A program made the position numbers and the translations under genes. From positions 1 to 64,000 of the forward strand of contig NZ_JAFFPZ010000012.1 in assembly GCF_016918505.1 (NCBI RefSeq): DNA of 64,000 bases, in the 5' to 3' direction. This document shows positions 55,369-63,626 of this stretch, in pieces. This DNA comes from Desulforhopalus vacuolatus. GTDB taxonomy: Bacteria; Desulfobacterota; Desulfobulbia; Desulfobulbales; Desulfocapsaceae. The notes below the pieces were generated by a model. It was given only the letters and a program-made list of their open reading frames with translations. It was not told the DNA's origin and made no database searches. Within the stretch, counting starts at the first letter, position 1. Every line of letters begins with the position of its first letter.

Positions 55369-55418
55369 TTACTGTAACGAAGAAGATGGGCGAAAAAATG
55401 GTTATTTAAGGTACCCTT
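55369..55418 (+). repeat. 50-bp dispersed repeat, second copy
   Basis: Counterpart of 40621-40670. It lies between the c-di-GMP gene start and the small secreted protein, and includes ggtaccctt near the end. Confidence 0.8.
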
Positions 55419-55427
55419 TATTTAGGA

Positions 55428-55847
55428 TTACTGAGAGTTGGCATTCTTAAGGAACTGGAGCAGTGTCGTGACTGTCAGCTGCCTCGGTGCAATTATGTCA
55501 GAATGACCAGAAAACTCCCAATCATCACCATTCCCTTGATAATCATAGTAAAAAGTAATTTTCACATATTGATATTGGTCCAGGAGGTTCAAGTAGTTCA
55601 ATTTTGTAGTGACAGCATAGCCACTGCCATTATCTTTAGAACTTACCAGGATTGCATTGCGATACACTAATTCTCCAAAAATACCTGCCAGGGGATACGC
55701 TGTCTGTAAAATATATCCAGACTCTCTTTCTGTTATGTACATTGATTTTAAGGTTACTGCATCCTTCATCGTGTCTTCTGCCTGAGCAACTCTTGTACAA
55801 AGAGGGGAAAGTATACAAACCATTAAAATTACGTTCAAAATCTTCAT
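55428..55847 (-). CDS. Small secreted protein of unknown function
   Basis: 139 residues with a Sec signal peptide (MKILNVILMVCILSPLCTRVAQA). Mature part rich in Tyr, Asp and Leu with beta-strand pattern: LKSMYITERESGYILQTAYP, LAGIFGELVYRNAILVSSKD, YVKITFYYDYQGNGDDWEFS. No recognised domain. Upstream of the c-di-GMP protein on the same strand (88-bp gap to its start), so the two may be co-transcribed. The start at 55847 is preferred because an extension upstream would precede the signal peptide with a charged, non-signal sequence; AGGGAT lies before the ATG. Confidence 0.65.
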   Translation of the reverse strand: MKILNVILMVCILSPLCTRVAQAEDTMKDAVTLKSMYITERESGYILQTAYPLAGIFGELVYRNAILVSSKDNGSGYAVTTKLNYLNLLDQYQYVKITFYYDYQGNGDDWEFSGHSDIIAPRQLTVTTLLQFLKNANSQ

Positions 55848-56747
55848 ATCTTTATCCCTGGTAAGGTTGTGCCAGCTTTTTTTGGGCAGGTTGCCTGACA
55901 ATCTCTCTGATATTATTTCTATTAAATTATGCCCCGTTTAAGGAGGCCCAATTTCGGTTACGGTTGCACCGTATCGTTACGTTTACCGTCACCGTGTAGA
56001 CAAGGCATGCCTTGTCTCTACAACACCATTGCTGGAATCACTGTTGTGCCAATTTTTCACCAATGATGTGTAAGGTCACCGTTATCACCCCGTGGTGACA
56101 ATGTGGCGTGTATGTTTCGCGGGTTATCGGTGTTCCGTATTTGGTTACGGTTGCACCGTATCGTTGCGTTTACCGTCACCGTGTAGACAAGGCATGCCTT
56201 GTCTCTACATCATCGCTGGAATCACTGTTGTGCCAATTTTTCACTGATGATGTGTAAGGTCACCGTTATCACCCCGTGGTGACAATGTGGCGTGTATGTT
56301 TCGCGGGTTATCGGTGTTCCGTATTCGGTTACCGGTTGCACCGTTATTGTTACGTTTACCGGTATCGTGTAGACAAGGCATGCCTTGTCTCTACATCATC
56401 GCTGGAATCACTGTTGTGGCGATATTTTACCAATGATGTGTAAGGTTACCGTTATTACCCCGTGGTGACAATGTGGCGTGTATGTTTCGCGGGTTATCGG
56501 TATTCCGTATTCGGTTACCGGTTGCACCGTTATTGTTACGTTTACCGTCACCGTGTAGACAAGGCATGCCTTGTCTCTACATCATCGTTGGAATCACTGT
56601 TGTGGCGATATTTCACCAATGATGATGTAAGGTCACTGTTATCACCATTGCGATCACTTTTACATCCTGTTTATCCATTCGTAATCGCAAAAAGAGCTGT
56701 CCATGCAGTCGCGCTCTCTGCTCAATACAAAATGTAAATGGTATAAA
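55848..56747. other. 900-bp intergenic region dominated by a tandem repeat
   Basis: Four tandem ~186-bp units (55956-56655) followed by a 72-bp segment shared with 51386-51465, ending in a solo terminal repeat (56724-56740) that abuts the second sulfite-reductase-like gene. Frames within the repeats (for example 91 codons from 56462) are not real. Confidence 0.7.
55956..56655 (+). repeat. Four-copy tandem repeat, ~186-bp units with 20-bp palindromes
   Basis: Units start at 55956, 56143, 56327 and 56513 (periods 187, 184, 186; the last is about 143 bp). Each has a perfect palindrome AGACAAGGCATGCCTTGTCT (55998, 56185, 56371 and 56557), then tctctac, ggaatcactgttgtg, ccaatgatgtgtaagg, ccccgtggtgacaatgtggc and gcgggttatcgg. 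A fifth, single fragment lies at 46248-46350. Not CRISPR: no short repeats with unique spacers. Confidence 0.9.
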
Positions 56748-57359
56748 ATGAAAAACAATCGACGAACTCTCTCTGTACGACTCCCTGCGGGCTGCCTGCC
56801 GCCACGGCTTGCCGCCGTAGCGGCGGAACTGGCAGAACGCTTTTCCCTGCGTCTCTATCTGCAGGCTTCCCAGGATTTGCGTGTTGCGGAGATTTGTGAA
56901 GAGGATTTTGAGACGGTGAAGAGTCTCCTCGCCGGGGCGGGGGCAGAATTCGCCAGTAAAGGAACCTTTCCCAAACCTCGAATCTGCGCCGGCAGCCGCT
57001 ACTGCCGCCGTGGACAGTTTGATACCGAGGCCTTCAGCACGGCGCTGCTGGAGCATTTCGGGGACCGTGAGGTGAAACCCAAACTCAAACTGGCCATTGC
57101 CGGCTGCCCGCGTAACTGCTCCAATCCGAAGCTGGCGGATATCGGCATTGTGGCCGGAGTCCACGGCTTTGAGGTGTATGTCGGCGGACGGGCGGGGGCA
57201 CATCCTGTGGCCGGGCAGAAGATTGCTGCGGGGGTATCACAGCAAGAGGTTTTTACACTCCTTGATACCCTGCTTGCCTTCCATAATGGCAGAACGGAGA
57301 AGAGGGTGCGCATGTATCAGTTGATAAAAGATGAGGCTTTTCCCTTTCCCGTTTTGTAA
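56748..57359 (+). CDS. Small siroheme sulfite reductase-like protein (alSiR type) 2
   Basis: 203 residues, paralogue of the protein at 48657. It has the same layout: an N-terminal half (RLPAGCLPPRLAAVAAELAE to LRVAEICEEDFETV) and the siroheme/4Fe-4S cysteines C-x5-C (RICAGSRYCRRGQF) and C-x3-C (IAGCPRNCSNPKLADIG). It is more divergent and Arg/Ala-rich with higher GC. No good ribosome-binding site precedes the ATG; the bases just upstream are a dispersed terminal-repeat sequence, so the leader may have been replaced. Retains all cofactor ligands, so probably functional. Confidence 0.85.
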   Translation: MKNNRRTLSVRLPAGCLPPRLAAVAAELAERFSLRLYLQASQDLRVAEICEEDFETVKSLLAGAGAEFASKGTFPKPRICAGSRYCRRGQFDTEAFSTALLEHFGDREVKPKLKLAIAGCPRNCSNPKLADIGIVAGVHGFEVYVGGRAGAHPVAGQKIAAGVSQQEVFTLLDTLLAFHNGRTEKRVRMYQLIKDEAFPFPVL

Positions 57360-57463
57360 CTTTTCAGGGAGAAAGGAGGCGGGAGACAGGAGACAGGAAA
57401 AAGCAGGGCAACACAACCTGATGACATCCGTTGTGGGATGAAACCAATTACATTTTTTACTGA

Positions 57464-57576
57464 CCCAAAAACACGACAGGACAAACAGGGTGATACATTA
57501 ATTTCATTGCAGAAACGTCTGTTGTGAGATGAGCCACCTGTTGTGCTGAAGACGCCCAAATTGGGCGTCTCTACAA
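57464..57576 (+). repeat. ~113-bp dispersed repeat, second copy
   Basis: Counterpart of 33556-33669, same orientation; contains the perfect palindrome described for the region. Confidence 0.7.
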
Positions 57577-57584
57577 AAAACTTT

Positions 57585-57789
57585 TGCTTTTTCCGTCCCT
57601 GCCTTTGAATCTGCCAATACAAAATGGAAATGGTAGCAATTCTCTGTTTAATTTTAAAATCTCTTTTTAAAGTTTTTTGCCTTTATTCGCATATTTAGAG
57701 CTTTCCTTTGGCAAAAATTTTTTCGCTGTTCCGTCTTTTGCCTTTCCCTGTCTCCTTTCTCCTTTCTCCCTTCTCCTGTCTCCCTTTTT
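57585..57789 (-). mobile_element. Two abutting reversed partial copies of the MITE-like element
   Basis: 57585-57633 ends in AATACAAAATGGAAATGG (one change from the terminal repeat), and 57636-57789 reads the element body in reverse (gcaattctctgttta, cctttattcgcat, the pyrimidine tract) to the RND gene stop. Terminal repeats are incomplete. Confidence 0.65.
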
Positions 57790-60700
57790 CTACCTCTTTT
57801 CGTTGACCATGAAGTAGAGCACCGGCACTGCCATGCGGCTGATCAACAGTGAAGCGATCTCTCCAAACATCAGCGATATGGCAAGCCCCTGGAATATCGG
57901 GTCAGCGAGAATCACCGAAGCTCCCACGACGACCGCAAGTGCTGTCAGCAGCATTGGTCGGAAACGAATAGCCCCGGCATCGACCACTGCCTGTGCGAGG
58001 GGGTAGCCCTCGGCCACCCGCAGTTCAATGAAATCCACGAGAATAATCGAGTTTCGTACCACGATTCCCGCTCCGGCCATGAAACCGATCATCGAGGTAG
58101 CGGTGAAAAATGCACCCAGAGCCCAGTGCGCGGGCAGGATTCCGATCAGTGAGAAGGGAATCGCCGCCATGACCACCAGCGGGGTGATATAGCTCTTGAA
58201 CCAGCCCGCCATCAGGGCATAGATGAGAAGCATCACCACCGCGAAAGCGATACCAAGGTCGCGGAAAACCTCAAGGGTTATATGCCACTCCCCGTCCCAT
58301 TTAATCGCCGGTTGTATCTGGGTTTCCGGCTGATGCAGATTCCACAGCCTGATGCCGCTCTCACCGCTGCCGCCGAAGTCTTTCCTCTGCAGCTTCTGTA
58401 ACTCCTGGTTCATGGCAAAAATGGCATACACCGGGCTCTCCACACTGCCCGCCACATCACCGGTGACATAGATCAGCGGTTTGAGATTCTTGCGATAGAG
58501 GGGCTGTGCGACGGGAACACTGGTTACCTTCACCAGCTCCCGCAGAGAAACCAGCGCTGCGGCAGGATCGTTTTGCGGTCGCAGGGAGATATTAAGCAGG
58601 GAATCTACCCGTGCGCGCAGGGCGTCGGGCAGTTCCAGTACCATGTTGACATCCTCTTTTTCCCCGGGGAGATGGAAGAGGTCGAAACTGATGCCCTGTA
58701 CGGAGAGCGCCAGCGTCTGCACAATCTGCTCTTCGCTGATGCCGCTGCGGGCTGCCTTCTCTGCATCGATCGTCAGCACTTCGCGCAGGCGGGGGTTCTG
58801 CTGAATCCAGTCTACATCAACCACCCCTTCCGTATTCTGAAAAATATCCTTCACCTTCGCTGCGAGTTTACGGCGCTCGGCGGCGTCCGGCCCGTAGATT
58901 TCCGCAACCAGTGTCTGCATTACCGGCGGGCCGGGGGGTACCTCGGCGACGGCAATGGTCGCACCATATTTCCGGGCAATTTCCGTCAGATTCGGACGTA
59001 CCCGCCGGGCGATGTCATGGCTCTGCAGCGAGCGCTCTCCCTTCGGCGGCAGATGAACTTCAATGTCGGCCATTGTCGGCCCCTGACGCATGAAATAGTG
59101 GCGCACGAGACCGTTAAAGTTATAGGGCGCGGCGGTGCCGATATAAAGCTGGCAACTGGTCACCACCGGATCGCGGCGCACCTCTTCTGCCATCTCCATA
59201 GTCGCCCGGGCTGTCTGCTCAAGGGTGGAGCCTTCCGGCATGTCAATCACCACCTGAAACTCACTCTTGTTGTCAAAGGGGAGCATCTTCACCTTCACCG
59301 TTCCCGTCAGCACCATGGCACAGGCGCCGAGCAGCAGGGCAATGATGATGACAAAAAAGGCAATCTGCCAGCGTACATGGGCCAGCAGCGGCTCCATCAG
59401 CCAGTGGTAGAAGCGGGTGAACCAGTCGGTGGGGACAGCGTCATGATCGGTGCTGCCATTGCCGGGTTTTCCACTGTGCCTTTTGATGAGACGGATTGCC
59501 GCCCACGGAGTGATGGTGAAGGCGATGATCAGCGAGAAGAGCATGGCGGCGGAAGAGCCAATGGGAATAGGCCGCATATAGGGCCCCATCAGTCCGCCGA
59601 CAAAGGCCATCGGCAGGATGGCGGCGATAACTGCCCAGGTGGCGAGAATGGTGGGATTCCCCACCTCGGCCACGGCTTCCACCACGAGTTCGGTGGTGGT
59701 GCGTGTTTCACTGCCTGGCAGGCGGTAGTGACGGACGATGTTTTCCACCACCACAATGGCGTCATCTACGAGAATTCCGATGGAGAAGATCAGCGCAAAG
59801 AGCGTTATACGGTTGAGGGTGTAGCCGTAAAGGTAGAAGATGAGCAGGGTGAGTGCCAGGGTAGTGGGGACAGCAAGGAGAATAACCAGCGACTCCCGCC
59901 AGCCGAGGAAAATGAGAATCAATATGGCCACACCGAAGACGGCAATGCCCATGTGCAGCAGCAGCTCGTTGGATTTCTCTGCCGCTGTTTCCCCGTAGTC
60001 CCGGGTTACCTCAATCTGTACGTCATCCGGCAGGAGCAGGCTGCGCAGTGCATCGACGCGGGCGAGTATCTCGCGGGTGACAGAGACCGCGTTGGCCCCC
60101 GGACGTTTGGCGATGGAGAGGGTAATCGCTGCCTGCGGGCCGCTGCCGTCTTTATCGAGGTGAAGGACGTAGTTGCGTGGCGCGGCGGGACCGTCAATAA
60201 CCTTGGCCACATCGCCGAGATAGACAGGTCGGCCCTTGTCTACGCCGACGACGATTGCTTGTACATCGGCCACGCTCTGCAGAAAGGTCCCGGTTTGGAG
60301 CTGAACCTCTTTGTTGAGAGATTTCAACTCGCCGGTCAGGGACTGACGGTTGGCCGCCTGGATAACGGGAATGAGCTGTGTGGCATCAATTCTGCGGGCG
60401 GCCAGGCGCAGCGGGTCGAAGTGGATGGTGAGTTGACGGCGGTCTCCGCCGATGATCTTCGTCTCCGCCACGTTGGTGATGTTCTTGATCTCATCGTCAA
60501 GCTGGGCGGCGATACGGCGCAGAGTATAGGGATCACTGTGGCTGCTGTGAAGCGTAAGGGCGAGGACGGGGACATCATCGATGCTGTGCGGTTTCACCAG
60601 TGGGCGGGAGACTCCCGGCGGGATGCGGTCAAAGTTACTGGTGAGTTTTTCCTGCAGGTGAACAATGGCGTCCTCCATCTTCTCGCCAACATAAAAACGC

Positions 60701-61026
60701 ACCACCAGCAGGGACTGCTCCTCGCTGGAGGTGGAGTAGATATATTCCACGCCCGGCAGCTCGTAGAGCAGTTTCTCCATGGGGATGGTGAGACGCTGTT
60801 CCACTTCTTTTGGAGATGCGCCGGGCTGGCTGACCATCACGTCGATCATCGGCACCTTGATCTGCGGTTCCTCTTCCCTTGGCAGCAGGACAATGGCGAA
60901 GATGCCAAGGAGCAGCGAGGCGATTATGGCCAGCGGGGTGATTTTGCTGGTGATGGCGGCGGCCGCAAGGGAACCGGCAAAACCTTTACTGTGGTACGGT
61001 TTCTTCACAGGATTTTCACTGTCCAT
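57790..61026 (-). CDS. RND-family efflux transporter, inner-membrane pump (AcrB/MexB superfamily)
   Basis: 1078 residues, the usual size. Twelve membrane segments in the standard 1+6+5 layout. The proton-relay Asp pair is in TM4 (GILVDDAIVVVENIVRH), and periplasmic porter segments include EEEPQIKVPMIDVMVSQPGA and PTMADIEVHLPPKGE. The TM4 DD pair and the LPREEEPQI start are typical of the HAE-1/NolG-type branch; export substrate is unknown (drugs, solvents or metals). It ends the operon (outer-membrane protein, adaptor, pump), overlapping the adaptor gene by 11 nt. Start ATG 61026 lies inside that gene's last codons. Confidence 0.92.
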   Translation of the reverse strand: MDSENPVKKPYHSKGFAGSLAAAAITSKITPLAIIASLLLGIFAIVLLPREEEPQIKVPMIDVMVSQPGASPKEVEQRLTIPMEKLLYELPGVEYIYSTSSEEQSLLVVRFYVGEKMEDAIVHLQEKLTSNFDRIPPGVSRPLVKPHSIDDVPVLALTLHSSHSDPYTLRRIAAQLDDEIKNITNVAETKIIGGDRRQLTIHFDPLRLAARRIDATQLIPVIQAANRQSLTGELKSLNKEVQLQTGTFLQSVADVQAIVVGVDKGRPVYLGDVAKVIDGPAAPRNYVLHLDKDGSGPQAAITLSIAKRPGANAVSVTREILARVDALRSLLLPDDVQIEVTRDYGETAAEKSNELLLHMGIAVFGVAILILIFLGWRESLVILLAVPTTLALTLLIFYLYGYTLNRITLFALIFSIGILVDDAIVVVENIVRHYRLPGSETRTTTELVVEAVAEVGNPTILATWAVIAAILPMAFVGGLMGPYMRPIPIGSSAAMLFSLIIAFTITPWAAIRLIKRHSGKPGNGSTDHDAVPTDWFTRFYHWLMEPLLAHVRWQIAFFVIIIALLLGACAMVLTGTVKVKMLPFDNKSEFQVVIDMPEGSTLEQTARATMEMAEEVRRDPVVTSCQLYIGTAAPYNFNGLVRHYFMRQGPTMADIEVHLPPKGERSLQSHDIARRVRPNLTEIARKYGATIAVAEVPPGPPVMQTLVAEIYGPDAAERRKLAAKVKDIFQNTEGVVDVDWIQQNPRLREVLTIDAEKAARSGISEEQIVQTLALSVQGISFDLFHLPGEKEDVNMVLELPDALRARVDSLLNISLRPQNDPAAALVSLRELVKVTSVPVAQPLYRKNLKPLIYVTGDVAGSVESPVYAIFAMNQELQKLQRKDFGGSGESGIRLWNLHQPETQIQPAIKWDGEWHITLEVFRDLGIAFAVVMLLIYALMAGWFKSYITPLVVMAAIPFSLIGILPAHWALGAFFTATSMIGFMAGAGIVVRNSIILVDFIELRVAEGYPLAQAVVDAGAIRFRPMLLTALAVVVGASVILADPIFQGLAISLMFGEIASLLISRMAVPVLYFMVNEKR

Positions 61027-62131
61027 CGCGCACTCCCTGAGCTTGAGAAGAAACTTCAGCCTGTGTGGCTGTCATCAGTTCGATTGGCTGACCGTTGTGC
61101 AGGCGGATGGGGCTCAGCAGGACCTTTTCTCCGGCGTCCAGCCCGCTGAGAATTTCCAGCAGCATCTCGCCGTTACGGTTAATGGTGGTGCCAATCCGCA
61201 CAATGCGCATCACCGCGTGCCCGCCGGTCAACACAAAAACCCGCTCAAGCTGTCCATACCGCTGCAGAGCGGCTTCCGGAACGAAGATACTCTGCAGGTT
61301 TTCCCCTCGATCGGCAAGGGTCGTCAGCGGCAGCCGGATGCGGGCAAACATGCCGCTGGAGAGGCGGATATGGGCGGTGTCCTGTGGATCAAGGCTGAGT
61401 GTGGCGGGAGCGGTGCGGGAAGCGGGATTCACGGCAGGGGAGATTTCACTGACGGTGCCTTTCAGGGTGATGTCGGCGGAGGGAATCTCCACCGGCAGGA
61501 CCTCACCGACGTGAATACCGTCGAGCAGGGTCTCCGGGATGTCGGCCACGACTTCCAGTCGGGTGAGATCTTCCAGGCGGACAAGGGACTGACCGGGAGT
61601 GGCGAGATCACCGGTATTGGCCGGCTTTGCACTGATGATACCACTGAAGGGGGCACGGATACGGGTAAAGCTCAGGCTGGTGTTCGCCTGGTTCACTCTG
61701 GCTCTGGCAATGGCAACCGTATCTTTGAGATTTTTCACGTTCTCTGGAGTGGCGGCGTTTCTGGAGAGCAGCCGGGATTCACGGGAGAGGTTCCGCTGAG
61801 CCTGGGCGAGGGAGACCTCGGCTTCACGCAGGCGCGCTTTCGGACTGCTCTGATCCAGTTCCACGAGGATTTCCCCTTTTTCAACTCTCTGTCCAAGTTT
61901 TACGGGGATGGCGAGAATATTCCCTGAAGTCTGCGCAGAGATGTCGGCGCGGGTGACCGCTTCCACGGTGCCGGAGACCTCAAGACTGTGAGGAGCGGGA
62001 GCCTTGACAGCAGCCACTGCAATCGCCTGCACGAGGGGCAGCTGCTCGCGGGGTTGCGTCTCTTCCGCGTTGTGGGAGCAGGCCGTAAGGAAAAGAAAAA
62101 GTATGGAGACGGAGAGAAAATATTTTTTCAT
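61016..62131 (-). CDS. RND periplasmic adaptor (membrane fusion) lipoprotein
   Basis: 371 residues. Lipobox LTAC in MKKYFLSVSILFLFLTACSH. The biotinyl-lipoyl halves are VEAVTRADISAQTSGNILAI and GQRVEKGEILVELDQSSPKA in front of a helical hairpin (REAEVSLAQAQRNLSRESRL) and RIRAPFSGIISAKPANTGD after it, then barrel and membrane-proximal domains. It links the pump and TolC-like channel. The frame is open 57 codons upstream of ATG 62131, but that part lies inside the outer-membrane gene and lacks a lipobox. Confidence 0.9.
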   Translation of the reverse strand: MKKYFLSVSILFLFLTACSHNAEETQPREQLPLVQAIAVAAVKAPAPHSLEVSGTVEAVTRADISAQTSGNILAIPVKLGQRVEKGEILVELDQSSPKARLREAEVSLAQAQRNLSRESRLLSRNAATPENVKNLKDTVAIARARVNQANTSLSFTRIRAPFSGIISAKPANTGDLATPGQSLVRLEDLTRLEVVADIPETLLDGIHVGEVLPVEIPSADITLKGTVSEISPAVNPASRTAPATLSLDPQDTAHIRLSSGMFARIRLPLTTLADRGENLQSIFVPEAALQRYGQLERVFVLTGGHAVMRIVRIGTTINRNGEMLLEILSGLDAGEKVLLSPIRLHNGQPIELMTATQAEVSSQAQGVRDGQ

Positions 62132-62144
62132 GGTTTTAGAGGGG

Positions 62145-63509
62145 TTAATTTTCAGCTTTCGGGGCTTCGGATGTGTCAAACTGGCCATATCCGGCGGCGC
62201 GGCGCAGGTTGGCCAGCGCGACAATCTTTTCGGCATTGGCGGTGAGCCGACGGGCGCGGGCCTCAGAGAGGTACATTTCATAGTCAATGAGATCGGAGGC
62301 AAGAACTGTTCCCTCCTTAAACTGAATGCGGCTCAAACGGGCGGCTTCTGCCGCAGCCTCTTCAGCTTTTTGTGTTACAGAAAGGCGTCTGACCGCTTTG
62401 TCAAGATTGAGGCGTGCCCGTTCCAGTTCAAGATTGAGATTCAGCACCAGTCTCTTTTTCCGGGCGGTTATTTCACGCACTTTCGACTGTGCGGCGGCTA
62501 TGGCGGCATTGGTGCTGTAGCCGTCGAAGAGGGCGTAGTTCATCTTTACCCCGGCAGTCCATGAATCCCCGTTGCCGTCGAGTTCCGGGCCATATTGCAC
62601 TTCATAGTTTCCGAAGGCGTCCACCGTTGGTTTTTTGCCCCCGGCAGCGACATCGAGTTGCGCACGGGCCTGTTCCTCCTGCGCCTCAATCTGGCGGTAG
62701 AGCTGCCGACGGGTGATGTCGAGGGTTGGCGGCGGCTGCAGTCCTTCGACACTTTCCCTGAGGCTTATCTTCTGGTTGGAGAGACCAAGCAGGGTGAGGA
62801 AACGCTGGCGGGCGAGGGCGAGGGTGTTCTCTGCAGCGATCAGGCTGGCCCCGGCCTGCGCCTCTTCGGCCTGAAGGGCAAGCAGCTCGCGCTTGAGCAG
62901 GTCGCCGGAGGCCCAGCGTTCCTGTGCCACCTGGCGGGAGGAGGCAATGGCCTGCTGTGCGTCGTATCGAACCTGCAGCATCTGTTGCGCTTCGAGGATT
63001 GCCTCGTAGCCCTTTACCACCTCAAAAGCGAGAAGCTGATGTACCTCAACACGGTTGGCCCTCGCCATGGAGACCCCTGCCCCGGCGGCACGGTTGCTGG
63101 CGGTATCGCGGCCGCCGTTATAGATGCGGTACTGCGTCTGCGCGGTAAGGCTGAGGGCATCAGTGCGGCCGGGATCGTTGAAATCAATGGAGTTGTCGAA
63201 GGCCCCCTGATTGAGGATATTGCCGAAGGAGTACATCGCGTTGCTGGTCATGGAGTACTCGCTGCTGAGACTGACCAGCGGGTAGTCGGCTGCGGCAGCC
63301 ATTTTCGCCATGGCCTCGGCGGCGGCTGTCTGCTGCAGAGCAATCTCTGTCTCCGGGCTGTTGCCAAGGGCAAAGTTGACGGCTTCCTCCGCGCTCCAGT
63401 GTGCGGGAATTATTTGCTGTGGAAGTTGCGAGTCGGTGGTCGCTGCGGCTTGTGTGAAAAATGCCAGGCTCAGCAGCAGGGCAGGGGGCAGGAGCTTTTT
63501 TTTCATCAT
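62145..63509 (-). CDS. TolC-like outer-membrane efflux protein
   Basis: 454 residues with a signal peptide (LLPPALLLSLAFFTQAAA). Two outer-membrane efflux repeats: WSAEEAVNFALGNSPETEIA starts the first, with long heptad helices (FEVVKGYEAILEAQQMLQVR), and YRQIEAQEEQARAQLDVAAG starts the second, with YALFDGYSTNAAIAAAQSKV. Forms the trimeric exit duct for the adjacent adaptor and pump (13-bp gap to the adaptor ATG). The 117-bp region upstream has AT-rich sequence suited to a promoter. Confidence 0.9.
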   Translation of the reverse strand: MMKKKLLPPALLLSLAFFTQAAATTDSQLPQQIIPAHWSAEEAVNFALGNSPETEIALQQTAAAEAMAKMAAAADYPLVSLSSEYSMTSNAMYSFGNILNQGAFDNSIDFNDPGRTDALSLTAQTQYRIYNGGRDTASNRAAGAGVSMARANRVEVHQLLAFEVVKGYEAILEAQQMLQVRYDAQQAIASSRQVAQERWASGDLLKRELLALQAEEAQAGASLIAAENTLALARQRFLTLLGLSNQKISLRESVEGLQPPPTLDITRRQLYRQIEAQEEQARAQLDVAAGGKKPTVDAFGNYEVQYGPELDGNGDSWTAGVKMNYALFDGYSTNAAIAAAQSKVREITARKKRLVLNLNLELERARLNLDKAVRRLSVTQKAEEAAAEAARLSRIQFKEGTVLASDLIDYEMYLSEARARRLTANAEKIVALANLRRAAGYGQFDTSEAPKAEN

Positions 63510-63626
63510 ATCTCCAGAAAGTGCTGATATTTAATTAAACTGTTAAATACACTCTTTCGTATGGCTTGTTTTCTATTATGTCAAGAAGTGATGAAAAAGT
63601 CGCGATAATTCGAGGAGGGGAGAAGG

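Larger units (their letters stand above)
57360..57789. other. 430-bp intergenic region with repeat copies
   Basis: Holds the second ~114-bp dispersed repeat (57464-57576), with a perfect palindrome AGACGCCCAAATTGGGCGTCT (57550-57570 with central A), a reversed MITE end (57585-57633) and a reversed MITE body (57636-57789). No gene seen. Confidence 0.7.

Noticed and set aside
55956-56655. CRISPR array
   Set aside because: Units are ~186 bp and alike along their whole length; there are no short repeats separated by unique spacers.
58573-61149. 858-codon plus-strand frame opposite the RND pump
   Set aside because: It is the reverse-strand shadow of a GC-rich gene with clear family motifs; its residues are His/Arg/Gly-rich and have no domain.
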